Assembly (NCBI GenBank): GCA_030151165.1
Contig: JASLEM010000082.1
Coordinates: 1-12,721, forward strand
Reading direction: 5' to 3'
Origin: Burkholderiaceae bacterium
GTDB lineage: Bacteria > Pseudomonadota > Gammaproteobacteria > Burkholderiales > Burkholderiaceae
Length of the DNA stretch: 12,721 nt
This document shows positions 1-6,902 of this stretch, in pieces (position 1 is the first letter of the stretch; each line of letters begins with the position of its first letter). The position numbers and the translations under genes are program-made. The notes beneath the pieces are model-generated. The model was not told the origin of the DNA. It searched no databases and saw nothing but the letters and a program-made list of their open reading frames with translations.

Positions 1-1
1 G

Positions 2-661
2 CTGACGATCGGCTCCAGCAAGGAGCTGTGCGGCGGCACGCACGTGCAGCGCACCGGCGACATCGGCCTGTTCAAGGTCGTCGCCGAGGCGGGCGTCGCG
101 GCCGGCATCCGCCGCATCGAGGCCGTCACCGGCGACAACGCGCTGAGCTACCTGCAGTCGCTCGAGGACACCGTCGACAACGTCGCCGGCACCTTGAAGG
201 CGACGCCGGCCGAGGTGCCCGCACGCCTCGCGGCCGTGCTCGACCACGTCAAGGCGCTCGAGAAGGAACTCGAGAAGCTCAAGGGCAAGCTGGCGTCCGC
301 GCAGGGCGACGAGCTCGTCGCGCAGGCGATCGACGTCAAGGGCCTGAAGGTGCTCGCGGCCAAGCTCGACGGCGCCGACGCCAAGTCGCTGCGCGAGACG
401 ATGGACAAGCTCAAGGACAAGCTCAGGACGGCGGCCATCGTGCTCGCGGCGGTCGACGGCGACAAGGTGCAGATCGCGGCCGGCGTGACGTCGGATTCGA
501 TCGGCAAGGTCAAGGCCGGCGAGCTCGTCAACTTCGTCGCGCAGCAGGTCGGCGGCAAGGGCGGCGGCAAGCCGGACATGGCGATGGCCGGCGGCACCGA
601 CGCGTCCAAGCTCGCCGGCGCGCTGGCGAGCGTGCAAGGCTGGGTCGCCGAACGGCTCTGA
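2..661 (+). CDS. alaS: Alanyl-tRNA synthetase, C-terminal part (5' end outside window)
   Basis: AlaRS charges tRNA-Ala with alanine and hydrolyses mischarged Ser- and Gly-tRNA-Ala in the cytoplasm. The reading frame is open from base 2 and gives 219 residues. Residues 7-14 read [13 protein letters not shown]: the CxxxH zinc-binding half of the editing domain, followed by the conserved TGDIG segment. A charged helical stretch (about residues 70-140) leads to the C-terminal DHHA1/C-Ala domain. That domain shows the glycine-rich [11 protein letters not shown] motif followed by AGG, typical of AlaRS ends. The catalytic and tRNA-recognition domains lie upstream of the window. Stop is TGA, and a hairpin terminator begins 27 nt later. 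Motif order and the C-terminal signature make the identity secure. Confidence 0.97.
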   Translation: MTIGSSKELCGGTHVQRTGDIGLFKVVAEAGVAAGIRRIEAVTGDNALSYLQSLEDTVDNVAGTLKATPAEVPARLAAVLDHVKALEKELEKLKGKLASAQGDELVAQAIDVKGLKVLAAKLDGADAKSLRETMDKLKDKLRTAAIVLAAVDGDKVQIAAGVTSDSIGKVKAGELVNFVAQQVGGKGGGKPDMAMAGGTDASKLAGALASVQGWVAERL

Positions 662-687
662 TCCGGCCCTCGCCGTCGCACCCATCC

Positions 688-711
688 AACGCCGCCTCGT
701 GCGGCGTTTTT
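688..711 (+). terminator. Rho-independent terminator of alaS
   Basis: Perfect 8-bp inverted repeat AACGCCGC / GCGGCGTT around a 5-nt loop (CTCGT). The T's ending the second arm run straight on into the tail, giving five T's in a row. It starts 27 nt after the alaS stop codon and matches intrinsic terminator architecture. Confidence 0.85.
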
Positions 712-752
712 CATGGCTTGACGACTTCGGGCCGTGCCCGCAGACTGGCCGC

Positions 753-893
753 ATGACCTCGTCGATCCACACCGCCACCTCGATGCCGCGCGCCGCCGCG
801 GGCGCGGTCGTGCGTGTCGTCGGCAACGCGCTATCCGCCGTCATGCAATCGATGCAGAAAGCCGTCGTCATGCCGACGCGAAGTCCGGGATAG
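753..893 (+). CDS. Possible small protein of 46 residues, unrecognised
   Basis: A short frame between the alaS terminator and a second strong hairpin. It starts ATG ACC TCG TCG and ends TAG. Third codon positions are mostly G or C, except in the last few codons, which fits coding but also simply fits the genome composition. The middle (about residues 13-38) is rich in Ala and Val with spaced Arg, Asn, Gln and Lys, and could form an amphipathic helix. No Shine-Dalgarno sequence precedes the ATG. A TTGACG hexamer at 718-723 is a possible -35, but the matching -10 position (CAGACT, 741-746) is poor. I know no family for it. A noncoding RNA or plain spacer are alternatives. Confidence 0.35.
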   Translation: MTSSIHTATSMPRAAAGAVVRVVGNALSAVMQSMQKAVVMPTRSPG

Positions 894-926
894 GGCCTCC
901 CCGGATTTCCTCACCGCCAGTTCTTC

Positions 927-960
927 GCACAAGGCCCGCCACCCGCGGGCCTTGTGCTTT
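927..960 (+). terminator. Strong hairpin with short T tail upstream of the GNAT gene
   Basis: Perfect 13-bp inverted repeat: arms GCACAAGGCCCGC (927-939) and GCGGGCCTTGTGC (945-957), loop CACCC, then TTT. It is either the terminator of a short transcript from 720-926 or a leader attenuator for the acetyltransferase starting at 1005. The rest of 662-1004 holds only the alaS terminator, the possible small ORF and a weak 6-bp hairpin at 964-980 (GGCCTC/GAGGCC). Confidence 0.75.
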
Positions 961-1004
961 CCGGGCCTCGACCAGAGGCCATCCACCCCCAGAAGGAGTT
1001 CTCG

Positions 1005-1586
1005 ATGAGCAGCCAGACCGCCTCTTTGCCCTCGACCGACCACGGCGATTTCGCCGCGACGCTGGTGGTTCGCAAGGTGACCGTCGACGACGCGCCCGGC
1101 TTCGCGCGCTCGATCAACGCGCCGGAGGTCTTCCCGCAACTGCTGCAGATGCCGTACGGCAACGTCGACCTGTGGAAGACGCGGTTGGCGGAGATGGCCG
1201 CGCCGGGCAAGGCCGACCTGCTGCTCGTGGCGCTGAGCGGCGACGAGATCGTCGGCGGCGCGGGCCTGCATCCGTCGGGCGCGTCGATGCGGCGGCGGCA
1301 CGCGATGAGCCTGGGCATCCACGTCCATCCGGACTGGCAGGGCCGCGGCGTCGGCGCCCGGTTGATGGCTGCGCTGTGCGACTACGCCGACCACTGGATG
1401 GGCCTGCTGCGCCTCGAGCTCAACGTCTACACCGACAACCTGCGCGCGCAGGCGCTGTACCGGAGATTCGGCTTCGTCGACGAGGGCGTGCACCGCGCCT
1501 ACGCGTTGCGGGACGGGGTCTACGTCGACAGCCTGTCGATGGCGCGCCTGAACCCGGCGCCGCTGCGTGGATTTCCCCGCGATTAG
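1005..1586 (+). CDS. GNAT-family N-acetyltransferase, YhhY/AaaT-like
   Basis: Predicted cytoplasmic acetyl-CoA-dependent N-acetyltransferase of 193 residues. The start is set by a good Shine-Dalgarno (AGAAGGAG, 991-998) 6 nt before the ATG. An earlier in-frame ATG at 954 lies inside the upstream hairpin and is rejected. The acetyl-CoA pyrophosphate-binding motif A is clear: V-H-P-D-W-Q-G-R-G-V-G, with the Q/R-x-x-G-x-G core at residues 112-117. The motif B region contains the N-V-Y-T-D-N and YRRFGF elements. The end, with YALRDGVYVDS then MARL, closely resembles E. coli YhhY/AaaT, which acetylates amino acids such as Phe and Met. Substrate here is inferred only from that resemblance. The gene appears monocistronic, with hairpins on both sides. 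Confidence 0.9.
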   Translation: MSSQTASLPSTDHGDFAATLVVRKVTVDDAPGFARSINAPEVFPQLLQMPYGNVDLWKTRLAEMAAPGKADLLLVALSGDEIVGGAGLHPSGASMRRRHAMSLGIHVHPDWQGRGVGARLMAALCDYADHWMGLLRLELNVYTDNLRAQALYRRFGFVDEGVHRAYALRDGVYVDSLSMARLNPAPLRGFPRD

Positions 1587-1606
1587 GCGCGCCGCACGCC
1601 CGGGAA

Positions 1607-1640
1607 TGCGGCCGGCATGAGAAACTGCCGGCCGCACTTT
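1607..1640 (+). terminator. Terminator-like hairpin after the GNAT gene
   Basis: Perfect 11-bp inverted repeat TGCGGCCGGCA (1607-1617) / TGCCGGCCGCA (1626-1636) with an 8-nt loop, followed by CTTT. It lies 20 nt after the acetyltransferase stop and 42 nt before the next start codon. The T tract is short, so termination may be partial. Confidence 0.65.
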
Positions 1641-1681
1641 CGCTTCCGTCCGCCCGTCTTTCCGGCCTCGCGCCGCGCGCC

Positions 1682-2467
1682 ATGAATCCCCTCGTCAACG
1701 TCCACTATCCGACCAACACCGACGCCGACCTCGACCGCCTGCAGAAGCTGGCCGAGCAGCTGTCGGGCTTCGACGAGCGCGTCTCGCTCGAGTGGCTGGA
1801 CGGCGCGATGACCGCGCTCGCCGCCGGCCCGCGTCCGACGACGGTGATGGCCTGGCGCGACGCGCTGCTGGGCGACGCCTGGTCGCGCGCGTTCGCCGAC
1901 CCGGAGTCCGACCGCGAGGCGACCGCGATCCTCGAGACGCGCTGGCGCGTGCTGGTGAAGCAGCTCGACCCCGAGCTGCTGATGGACGCGATGGACGAGC
2001 TGCGCCTCGCGCCGGTGATGCTGGAGTGGTCGGACGACGACAAGGCGAAGCTGGTCGAGGACGGCACGATCGCCGCCGGCGAGGAGGACGACGAGATCCC
2101 GCTGACCGGCGAGATCTGGGCGCACGGCTTCATGGACGTCGTCCAGACCTTCACCGACGACTGGCCGGAGCCGGACGTCGAGACGGAGATGGGCCAGGCC
2201 TTCGACGAGTGCACGATGCGCATCGTCATGCTCACGATCCATGACCCCGAGGAACTCGCGAAGGTGCGCGAGGAGCTTTACCCGGGCGAGAAGCTGACTC
2301 GCGAGGACCTGATCCAGGAAGCGCTGTACGCCGCGCAGGACCTGCGCTGCTACTGGGTGCAGAACGCGCCGAAGCCCAAGACGCGCCGCGTCGAGGCGCT
2401 GCCGGGCCGCAACGACCCGTGCCATTGCGGCAGCGGCAAGAAGTTCAAGAAATGCCACGGCGCCTGA
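1682..2467 (+). CDS. UPF0149 (YecA/YgfB) family protein with C-terminal SEC-C zinc motif
   Basis: Protein of 261 residues. The body (about 20-190) is the acidic, helical UPF0149 fold, with F-D-E-R-V-S-L-E-W-L-D-G near the start and W-A-H-G-F-M in the middle, as in YecA/YgfB proteins. The last 21 residues form a SEC-C motif with C247-x-C249-x8-C258-H259, the zinc knuckle also found at the end of SecA. In E. coli, YecA carries the same arrangement and has been linked to ribosomes and SecA. A role near translation or export is therefore plausible but unproven here. No Shine-Dalgarno is visible. ATG 1682 is chosen because homology begins there. The frame stays open far upstream, across the acetyltransferase gene, but that part is an out-of-frame shadow. 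Confidence 0.88.
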   Translation: MNPLVNVHYPTNTDADLDRLQKLAEQLSGFDERVSLEWLDGAMTALAAGPRPTTVMAWRDALLGDAWSRAFADPESDREATAILETRWRVLVKQLDPELLMDAMDELRLAPVMLEWSDDDKAKLVEDGTIAAGEEDDEIPLTGEIWAHGFMDVVQTFTDDWPEPDVETEMGQAFDECTMRIVMLTIHDPEELAKVREELYPGEKLTREDLIQEALYAAQDLRCYWVQNAPKPKTRRVEALPGRNDPCHCGSGKKFKKCHGA

Positions 2468-2523
2468 TGCCGTGACTTCGTCGACGGGGTGACCGCGCCG
2501 CGCCGCCACGTTCATCGATCCGC

Positions 2524-2532
2524 TGCTATACA
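2524..2532 (+). promoter_or_regulatory. Extended -10 promoter of coaBC, probably leaderless
   Basis: TGC TATACA is an extended -10 (TGn plus hexamer at 2527-2532). No convincing -35 lies 16-18 bp upstream. A start site about 7 nt downstream of the hexamer would be at about 2539, only 3 nt before the coaBC ATG at 2542. There is no Shine-Dalgarno sequence. Predicted from sequence only. Confidence 0.55.
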
Positions 2533-2541
2533 TTCCGCCGC

Positions 2542-3753
2542 ATGGACACTCGACTCGACCTCCAGGGCAAGCACATCGTGCTGGGCCTGTCCGGCGGCAT
2601 CGCCTGCTACAAGGCCGCCGACCTCACGCGTGCGCTGGTGAAGGCCGGCGCGACGGTGCAGGTCGTGATGAGCGAAGGCGCGGAGGCCTTCATTACACCG
2701 GTGACGCTGCAGGCGCTGAGCGGCCGGCCCGTCTACACGAGCCAGTGGGATGCGCGGCCCGACAACAACATGGCGCACATCAACCTGTCGCGCGAGGCCG
2801 ACGCGATCCTGGTCGCGCCGGCGAGTGCCGACTTCATGGCCAAGCTCGTGCAGGGGCGCGCCGACGACCTGCTCACGCTGATGTGCCTCGCGCGCCCGAC
2901 GGGCCGCGTGCCGCTGCTGGTCGCGCCCGCGATGAACCGCGAGATGTGGGCGCACCCGGCCACGCAGCGCAACGTGGCGCAGCTGCGCGCCGACGGCACG
3001 ACGCTGCTCGGCCCGGACGTCGGCGAGCAGGCCTGCCTCGAGTTCGGCGAGGGTCGCATGCTCGAGGCCGTCGACCTGCGCGACGACCTCATCGCGTTCT
3101 TCGCGCCCAAGCTGCTGCGCGGCAAGCACGTGCTCGTCACGGCCGGCCCGACCTTCGAGGCGATCGACCCGGTGCGCGGCATCACGAACCACTCGAGCGG
3201 CAAGATGGGCTTCGCGATCGCGCGCGCCGCGCAGGAGGCTGGCGCCGACGTCACGCTGGTCGCCGGCCCGGTGCACCTGCCCACGCCGCGCGGCGTGCGC
3301 CGCATCGACGTGCAGAGCGCGCGCGACATGCACGCCGCCGTGATGCCGCTGGCCGGCGCGAGCGACGTCTTCGTCGCCACCGCGGCCGTCGCCGACTGGC
3401 GCCCCGCGCAGATGAACGAGCACAAGATCAAGAAGGACGGCAAGAAGGTCGCGCCGATCTTCGAGCTGACCGAGAACGAGGACATCCTCGCCGACGTCGC
3501 CCGCCTGTCGCCGCGGCCGTACTGCGTCGGCTTCGCGGCCGAGAGCGAGAACCTGCTCAAGCACGCGCGCGACAAGCTCGTCCGCAAGAACGTGCCGCTG
3601 ATCGTCGGCAACCTCGGCCCCGCGACGTTCGGGCGCGACGACAACGCGCTGGTGCTGGTCGACGCGCAGGGCGAGCGCGAGCTGGCGCAGGCCGACAAGC
3701 TCACGCTGGCGCGCCAGCTCGTGAAAGAGATTTCCGAACGAATCGCGTTCTGA
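2542..3753 (+). CDS. coaBC: Bifunctional phosphopantothenoylcysteine decarboxylase / phosphopantothenate-cysteine ligase
   Basis: CoaBC (Dfp) carries out two steps of coenzyme A synthesis: CTP-dependent joining of cysteine to 4'-phosphopantothenate, and FMN-dependent decarboxylation to 4'-phosphopantetheine. It has 403 residues; E. coli has 406. The N-terminal CoaC flavoprotein domain (about 9-190) shows the flavin-binding L-S-G-G-I-A start, active-site H79 in N-M-A-H-I-N, the PASADFMAK segment, N132 in P-A-M-N and the substrate-clamp Cys C165 in G-E-Q-A-C. The CoaB domain (about 194-400) shows TAGPT, the dimer motif ITNHSSGKMG with N216, and the K-I-K-K loop at 295-298. The family often has G-D after the clamp Cys, while here it is L-E. 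Followed at 121 nt by dut, as in E. coli. Confidence 0.97.
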   Translation: MDTRLDLQGKHIVLGLSGGIACYKAADLTRALVKAGATVQVVMSEGAEAFITPVTLQALSGRPVYTSQWDARPDNNMAHINLSREADAILVAPASADFMAKLVQGRADDLLTLMCLARPTGRVPLLVAPAMNREMWAHPATQRNVAQLRADGTTLLGPDVGEQACLEFGEGRMLEAVDLRDDLIAFFAPKLLRGKHVLVTAGPTFEAIDPVRGITNHSSGKMGFAIARAAQEAGADVTLVAGPVHLPTPRGVRRIDVQSARDMHAAVMPLAGASDVFVATAAVADWRPAQMNEHKIKKDGKKVAPIFELTENEDILADVARLSPRPYCVGFAAESENLLKHARDKLVRKNVPLIVGNLGPATFGRDDNALVLVDAQGERELAQADKLTLARQLVKEISERIAF

Positions 3754-3874
3754 CGTGCACGCCGTGCGCATTCGCGCGTGACGCGCACTCGCGATGCATC
3801 GACTCGATCGCGGCTGCGCCGACCCGCGATTTCCATTTCCACCGTTTGATGTCGACCGCGCGTCGATCGCCCCC

Positions 3875-4324
3875 ATGACCACCATCGATCTCAAGGTTCT
3901 CGACGCCCGCATGGCCGACACGCTGCCGGCCTACGCGACCCCCGGCAGCGCCGGCCTCGACCTGCGCGCCTGCCTCGACGCGCCCGTCGTCCTCGCGCCC
4001 GGCCAGACCGCGCTGATCCCGACCGGCCTGTCGATCCACATCGCCGACGCCGGCCTCGCCGCGATGATCCTGCCGCGCTCGGGCCTCGGCCACAAGCACG
4101 GCATCGTGCTGGGCAATCTCGTCGGCCTGATCGACAGCGACTACCAGGGCCAGCTGATGGTCAGCTGCTGGAACCGCGGCCAGTCCGAGTTCACGATCAA
4201 CCCGATGGAACGCATCGCGCAGATGATCATCGTGCCGGTCGTGCAGGCGACGTTCCGCCGGGTCGACGAGTTCACGACGTCGGATCGCGGCGAGGGCGGG
4301 TTCGGGTCGACCGGGAAACACTGA
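3875..4324 (+). CDS. dut: dUTP diphosphatase (dUTPase)
   Basis: Hydrolyses dUTP to dUMP and pyrophosphate, keeping uracil out of DNA and supplying dUMP for thymidylate synthesis. It is a homotrimeric, Mg-dependent cytoplasmic enzyme. The 149 residues match the usual length (E. coli about 151). All five motifs are present: A-G-L-D-L (26-30), P-R-S-G-L-G (67-72), G-L-I-D-S-D-Y-Q-G (84-92, with the catalytic Asp), N-P-M-E-R-I-A-Q (109-116) and the C-terminal lid [10 protein letters not shown] (138-147). ATG 3875 is chosen because the family begins there. In-frame ATG 3794 would add 27 unrelated residues, and ATG 3849 is out of frame. No Shine-Dalgarno is seen. The 121-nt gap from coaBC lacks an obvious promoter or terminator, so co-transcription is likely. 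Confidence 0.97.
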   Translation: MTTIDLKVLDARMADTLPAYATPGSAGLDLRACLDAPVVLAPGQTALIPTGLSIHIADAGLAAMILPRSGLGHKHGIVLGNLVGLIDSDYQGQLMVSCWNRGQSEFTINPMERIAQMIIVPVVQATFRRVDEFTTSDRGEGGFGSTGKH

Positions 4325-4363
4325 CGCGGGGCGCTCGCGCTCGCGGGCGGCCGCCGCGCCGCC

Positions 4364-4891
4364 TCAATGCAGCTGCGACCGATCCTTCGGCGGCAGCACC
4401 TGCAACAGTCCCGCGGCGTCGTCGTTGACGCTGCGCGACTCGATCTCTTCCGCCGTCGCCGCGCGCACGCCGCGCACCGTGATGTGCAGGCGCAGCGCCA
4501 TGCCGGCGAGCGGATGGTTGCCGTCCAGGACGACGTGCGACGGGTAGACCTCGGTGACGGTGTAGATGGCGTCCTCGGGCATGTCGGGCGTCGCGGCGCC
4601 GTCGGGCAGGCCTTCGAACTGCATGCCGACCTCCACCGCGTCCGGGAACACCGAGCGCTCCTCGAAGCACACGAGCTCGGAGTGGTAGTCGCCGAACGCG
4701 TTCTCCGGCTCGAGGTGCAGGTGCGTGTCGAAGCCGGTTTCCTGGCCCGCGAGGGCTTCCTCGACCTTGGGCAGCAGGTCGTCGCCGCCGTAGAGGAATT
4801 CGGTCGGCTCGGCGAGCTCGTCGATCGGCGCGTTCTGCGCATCCGAGAGGAGCCAGGTGAGCGAGACGACGCAAGGGGCGGTGATATTCAT
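4364..4891 (-). CDS. FKBP-type peptidyl-prolyl cis-trans isomerase, SlyD/SlpA-like
   Basis: Predicted cytoplasmic prolyl isomerase and chaperone of 175 residues. The FKBP part comes in two pieces: about 1-75 (V-V-S-L-T-W start, F-L-Y-G-G then L-P-K-V-E-E-A-L-A-G, and the N-A-F-G-D-Y strand) and about 125-150 (D-G-N-H-P-L-A-G-M-A-L). The insert-in-flap chaperone domain lies between them, as in SlyD. The end lacks the His/Cys-rich nickel-binding tail of E. coli SlyD, so a role in metal delivery is unlikely. Choosing between slyD-like and slpA/fkpB-like names is not safe. The gene converges on dut (39 nt between stops) and diverges from the ribosomal oxygenase gene. Confidence 0.9.
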   Translation of the reverse strand: MNITAPCVVSLTWLLSDAQNAPIDELAEPTEFLYGGDDLLPKVEEALAGQETGFDTHLHLEPENAFGDYHSELVCFEERSVFPDAVEVGMQFEGLPDGAATPDMPEDAIYTVTEVYPSHVVLDGNHPLAGMALRLHITVRGVRAATAEEIESRSVNDDAAGLLQVLPPKDRSQLH

Positions 4892-4898
4892 GCCCTCG

Positions 4899-4904
4899 AT
4901 TTTA
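4899..4904 (-). promoter_or_regulatory. -10-like hexamer of the FKBP gene
   Basis: On the minus strand the hexamer TAAAAT lies 7 nt before the ATG at 4891, with no Shine-Dalgarno in between. It is a five-of-six match to TATAAT. The expected transcription start falls at or next to the start codon. No clear -35 is seen; the upstream DNA is the repeat-like stretch 4907-4970. Confidence 0.5.
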
Positions 4905-4906
4905 AT

Positions 4907-4970
4907 GAATGTTGGCCCCCACGCTCCCGTTGGTCGCTGCCCCCCGCGGGGGAGCTCGGCCCGGCTTGGT
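4907..4970. repeat. Possible dispersed intergenic palindromic repeat
   Basis: The stretch runs from TTGGCCCCCACGCTCCC, through a TCGCTG segment, into the perfect palindrome CCCCCGCGGGGG (4941-4952), then a GGCCCGGCTTGG end. From memory this resembles intergenic repeats common in Comamonadaceae and relatives, with a CCCCCACGCT start, a GCTGCCCCCC core and a GGGGG arm. Only one copy is in the window, so its repeat nature is inferred. It fills most of the 113-bp gap between two divergent genes. Confidence 0.4.
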
Positions 4971-4992
4971 CGTGACGCGCGCGCGGAGCAGG

Positions 4993-4998
4993 GACAAT
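4993..4998 (+). promoter_or_regulatory. -10-like hexamer of the ribosomal oxygenase gene
   Basis: GACAAT ends 6 nt before the ATG at 5005, with GGGGCC between and no proper Shine-Dalgarno spacing. It matches TATAAT in four of six positions. A normal -35 is not evident. As for coaBC and parE, this spacing suggests a leaderless transcript. Confidence 0.4.
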
Positions 4999-5004
4999 GG
5001 GGCC

Positions 5005-6219
5005 ATGAACCTCCGTGAACCCCTTGCGCTGCTGGGCGGCCTGTCGCCCGCGGCCTTCATGCGCGACGTCTGGCAGAAACGCCCGCTGCTGATCCGCGGC
5101 GCGTTCCCGCTCGTCGCCGACACCGGCGCGCCGCTGGCGCCCGTCACGCCCGCCGAGCTGTTCGCGCTGGCCGCGCGCGACGACGTCGAGTCGCGGCTCG
5201 TGATCCAGGACGACGACGGCCCGGCCAAGACGGCCAAGTCGGCCAAGTCGGCTAAAGCGAGGAAGCCGGCAGCCGCGACTAGCGCCGCCGGCGAGCGCTG
5301 GCGCCTCAAGCACGGCCCGTTCGCGCGCCGCGCGCTGCCGCCGCTGAACCAGCGCGGCTGGAGCCTGCTGGTGCAGGGCGTCGACCTCCACGCGCAGGCC
5401 GCGCACGAACTGCTGCAGCGCTTTCGCTGGATCGCCGACGCGCGCGTCGACGACCTGATGGTGTCGTACGCCAGCCCGGGCGGCGGCGTCGGGCCGCACA
5501 TCGATTCGTACGACGTCTTCCTGCTGCAGGTGCACGGCCACCGGCGCTGGCGCGTCGGGCCCGTGGCCGACCCGAGCTTCGTCGACGGCCTGCCGGTGCG
5601 CATCCTCGAGCACTTCGACGCGACCGACGAGTGGGTGCTCGCCCCCGGCGACATGCTCTACGTGCCGCCGCGCTGGGGCCACGACGGCGTGGCCGAGGAC
5701 GAGTGCATGACCTGCTCGATCGGCTACCGCACGCCGATGGCCACCGAGCTCGCCCGCGGGCTGCTGCAACGCGTGCTCGACGACGTCGAGTCCGACGGCG
5801 ACGAGCCGCACTTCCGCGACCCGCCGCGCAGCGCGACCGAGACGCCCGCGAAGATGCCCGCGGCCCTCGACGCGTTCGCGCGCAAGGCCGTCGACAAGCT
5901 GCTGCGCGACCCGTCGCAGCTCGCGCGCGCGCTCGGCGAGGTGATGACGGAGCCGAAGCCGCAGGTGTGGTTCGACACCGGCCTCGAGCGCGGGGCCGGC
6001 GCCGGCTTGCGGCTCGATCGGCGCACGCGCATGATGTACGACGAGCGGCACGTGTTCATCAACGGCGAGTCGTTCAACGCGGCCGGTCGCGACGCGCGCC
6101 TGATGCGCGACCTGGCCGATGCGCGTCGACTGACGGCGGTGCAGTGCGATCGCCTCTCCGCCGACGCGCAGGCCGTCGTGGCCGACTGGGTGGCGCAGGG
6201 ATGGGCTCATGACGATTGA
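5005..6219 (+). CDS. Cupin/JmjC-type ribosomal protein uL16 3-hydroxylase (RoxA/YcfD family)
   Basis: Fe(II)/2-oxoglutarate oxygenase; the E. coli homologue RoxA (YcfD) hydroxylates an arginine of ribosomal protein uL16. Length is 404 residues (E. coli 373). The N-terminal W-Q-K-R-P-L-L-I-R-G start is typical. The iron triad is visible: H165-x-D167 in G-P-H-I-D and distal H226 in P-P-R-W-G-H. A helical dimerisation region and a C-terminal winged-helix part (about 330-404) follow. Residues 73-96 are an extra Lys/Ala/Ser-rich insert coded by tandem 9-bp repeats. ATG 5005 is chosen because the earlier in-frame ATG (4909) would translate the intergenic repeat. Its stop overlaps the next start by 11 bp. 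Arginine specificity is inferred from homology. Confidence 0.93.
   Translation: MNLREPLALLGGLSPAAFMRDVWQKRPLLIRGAFPLVADTGAPLAPVTPAELFALAARDDVESRLVIQDDDGPAKTAKSAKSAKARKPAAATSAAGERWRLKHGPFARRALPPLNQRGWSLLVQGVDLHAQAAHELLQRFRWIADARVDDLMVSYASPGGGVGPHIDSYDVFLLQVHGHRRWRVGPVADPSFVDGLPVRILEHFDATDEWVLAPGDMLYVPPRWGHDGVAEDECMTCSIGYRTPMATELARGLLQRVLDDVESDGDEPHFRDPPRSATETPAKMPAALDAFARKAVDKLLRDPSQLARALGEVMTEPKPQVWFDTGLERGAGAGLRLDRRTRMMYDERHVFINGESFNAAGRDARLMRDLADARRLTAVQCDRLSADAQAVVADWVAQGWAHDD
5223..5258 (+). repeat. Four tandem 9-bp repeats inside the oxygenase gene
   Basis: Units are GGCCAAGAC, GGCCAAGTC, GGCCAAGTC and GGCTAAAGC, placed end to end and in frame. They encode a run of A-K-T/S/A triplets (about residues 74-85). 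They look like slippage-born units within a surface loop between two strands of the cupin fold. Confidence 0.85.
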
Positions 6220-6766
6220 GTGGGACGGCGAATGGTCGCCGCCGATGGACGACGACCGCGGCCTGCCGTCGGCGACCGGCGCCACGGGCGGGACGCTGTT
6301 CGAGGGCCCGGTCGAATTCACGCAGGCGCTGTACCGGACGCTGCAATCCGCGGTCGAATCGTCGACGCTGCGGCTGTGCTGGTGCGACGCGGACTTCGCG
6401 GCGTGGCCGCTCGGCGAATCCGACTGGACGGCGTTGCTCACGCGCTGGGCGAGCGTCGGCGGCCGCGAGCTGGTGATGATCGCCTCCGACTACCAGGTCA
6501 TCGAGCGCGTGCACCCGCGCTTCGCGAACTGGCGCCGCGACTGGGCGCACGTGATCCGCTGCCTCGTGCCGGACGAGAGCTGGACGACGCAGTTGCCGAC
6601 CTTGTGGATCGATTCGGCGAACCAGGCGTTGAGGGTGTTCGACCGCGAACACTGGCGCGGTCGCGTGGGCTTCGACCGCGTGGACCGGCAACGCGCGCGC
6701 GAGGACTTTGATGCCATTTCGCAACGTGCAACCGCAGGTTTTTCGGCGGTGACACTGGGACTCTGA
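6209..6766 (+). CDS. Uncharacterised protein translationally coupled to the oxygenase
   Basis: Protein of 185 residues. The start ATG lies 11 bp inside the end of the oxygenase gene (GCTCATGACGATTGA), so the two are co-transcribed and probably coupled; AGGGATGG at 6197-6204 may serve as ribosome-binding site. The first 25 residues are acidic and probably flexible. About 30-155 look like one compact alpha/beta domain: F-T-Q-A-L-Y-R-T-L, then L-R-L-C-W-C-D-A-D-F, W-P-L-G, and R-E-L-V-M-I-A-S-D-Y, with many tryptophans. No signal peptide, membrane span or classical catalytic motif is visible. It resembles Burkholderiales proteins I recall as DUF7931, but I cannot verify this. Function is unknown; the pairing suggests a role linked to ribosome hydroxylation. 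Confidence 0.8.
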   Translation: MTIEWDGEWSPPMDDDRGLPSATGATGGTLFEGPVEFTQALYRTLQSAVESSTLRLCWCDADFAAWPLGESDWTALLTRWASVGGRELVMIASDYQVIERVHPRFANWRRDWAHVIRCLVPDESWTTQLPTLWIDSANQALRVFDREHWRGRVGFDRVDRQRAREDFDAISQRATAGFSAVTLGL

Positions 6767-6792
6767 AAAGGTTCCGTGCGGATGGGTATAAT
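6763..6792 (+). promoter_or_regulatory. Sigma-70 promoter of the Ala-rich lipoprotein gene
   Basis: -35 CTGAAA (6763-6768), 18-bp spacer, perfect -10 TATAAT (6787-6792). Transcription would begin near 6799, leaving a leader of roughly 118 nt. This is the only full-consensus -10 I see in the window and suits a strongly expressed gene. The -35 overlaps the stop codon of the preceding gene. Confidence 0.8.
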
Positions 6793-6870
6793 GGCGGGCT
6801 AGGCACAGGAAATGCTCGAGCTTGGCCTGCTGTCTTTTGCGAGGAGTATCTGCTGTGAGGGCAGGTATCC

Positions 6871-6902
6871 AAAATTACCGGTATTGGTTCGAACCAAATT
6901 TT
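6871..6902 (+). other. Nested dyad symmetries in the lipoprotein mRNA leader
   Basis: Two adjacent perfect palindromes, TACCGGTA (6876-6883) and TTGGTTCGAACCAA (6884-6897), lie between AAAATT (6871-6876) and its complement AATTTT (6897-6902). This just precedes the ribosome-binding site GAGGA (6907-6911). It could be an mRNA hairpin affecting translation or stability, or a protein-binding site. No known riboswitch class is recognised. Confidence 0.5.

Noticed and set aside
734..1681. Open upstream extension of the UPF0149 frame.
   Set aside because: It runs through the acetyltransferase gene in another frame and gives Arg/Ala-rich shadow sequence; family homology begins only near 1682.
3794..3874. 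Upstream in-frame ATG that would add 27 residues to dUTPase.
   Set aside because: The added residues are unlike any dUTPase, and the protein from 3875 has the normal length and start.
4141..4842. Minus-strand open frame spanning dut and the FKBP gene, rich in Arg, Ser and Thr.
   Set aside because: Low-complexity translation typical of a frame-shifted reading of the FKBP gene; the true frame has clear homology.
6884..6897. GGTTCGAACC resembles the T-arm of a tRNA.
   Set aside because: No acceptor stem, D-arm or anticodon arm can be placed around it; it is a plain palindrome in the lipoprotein leader.
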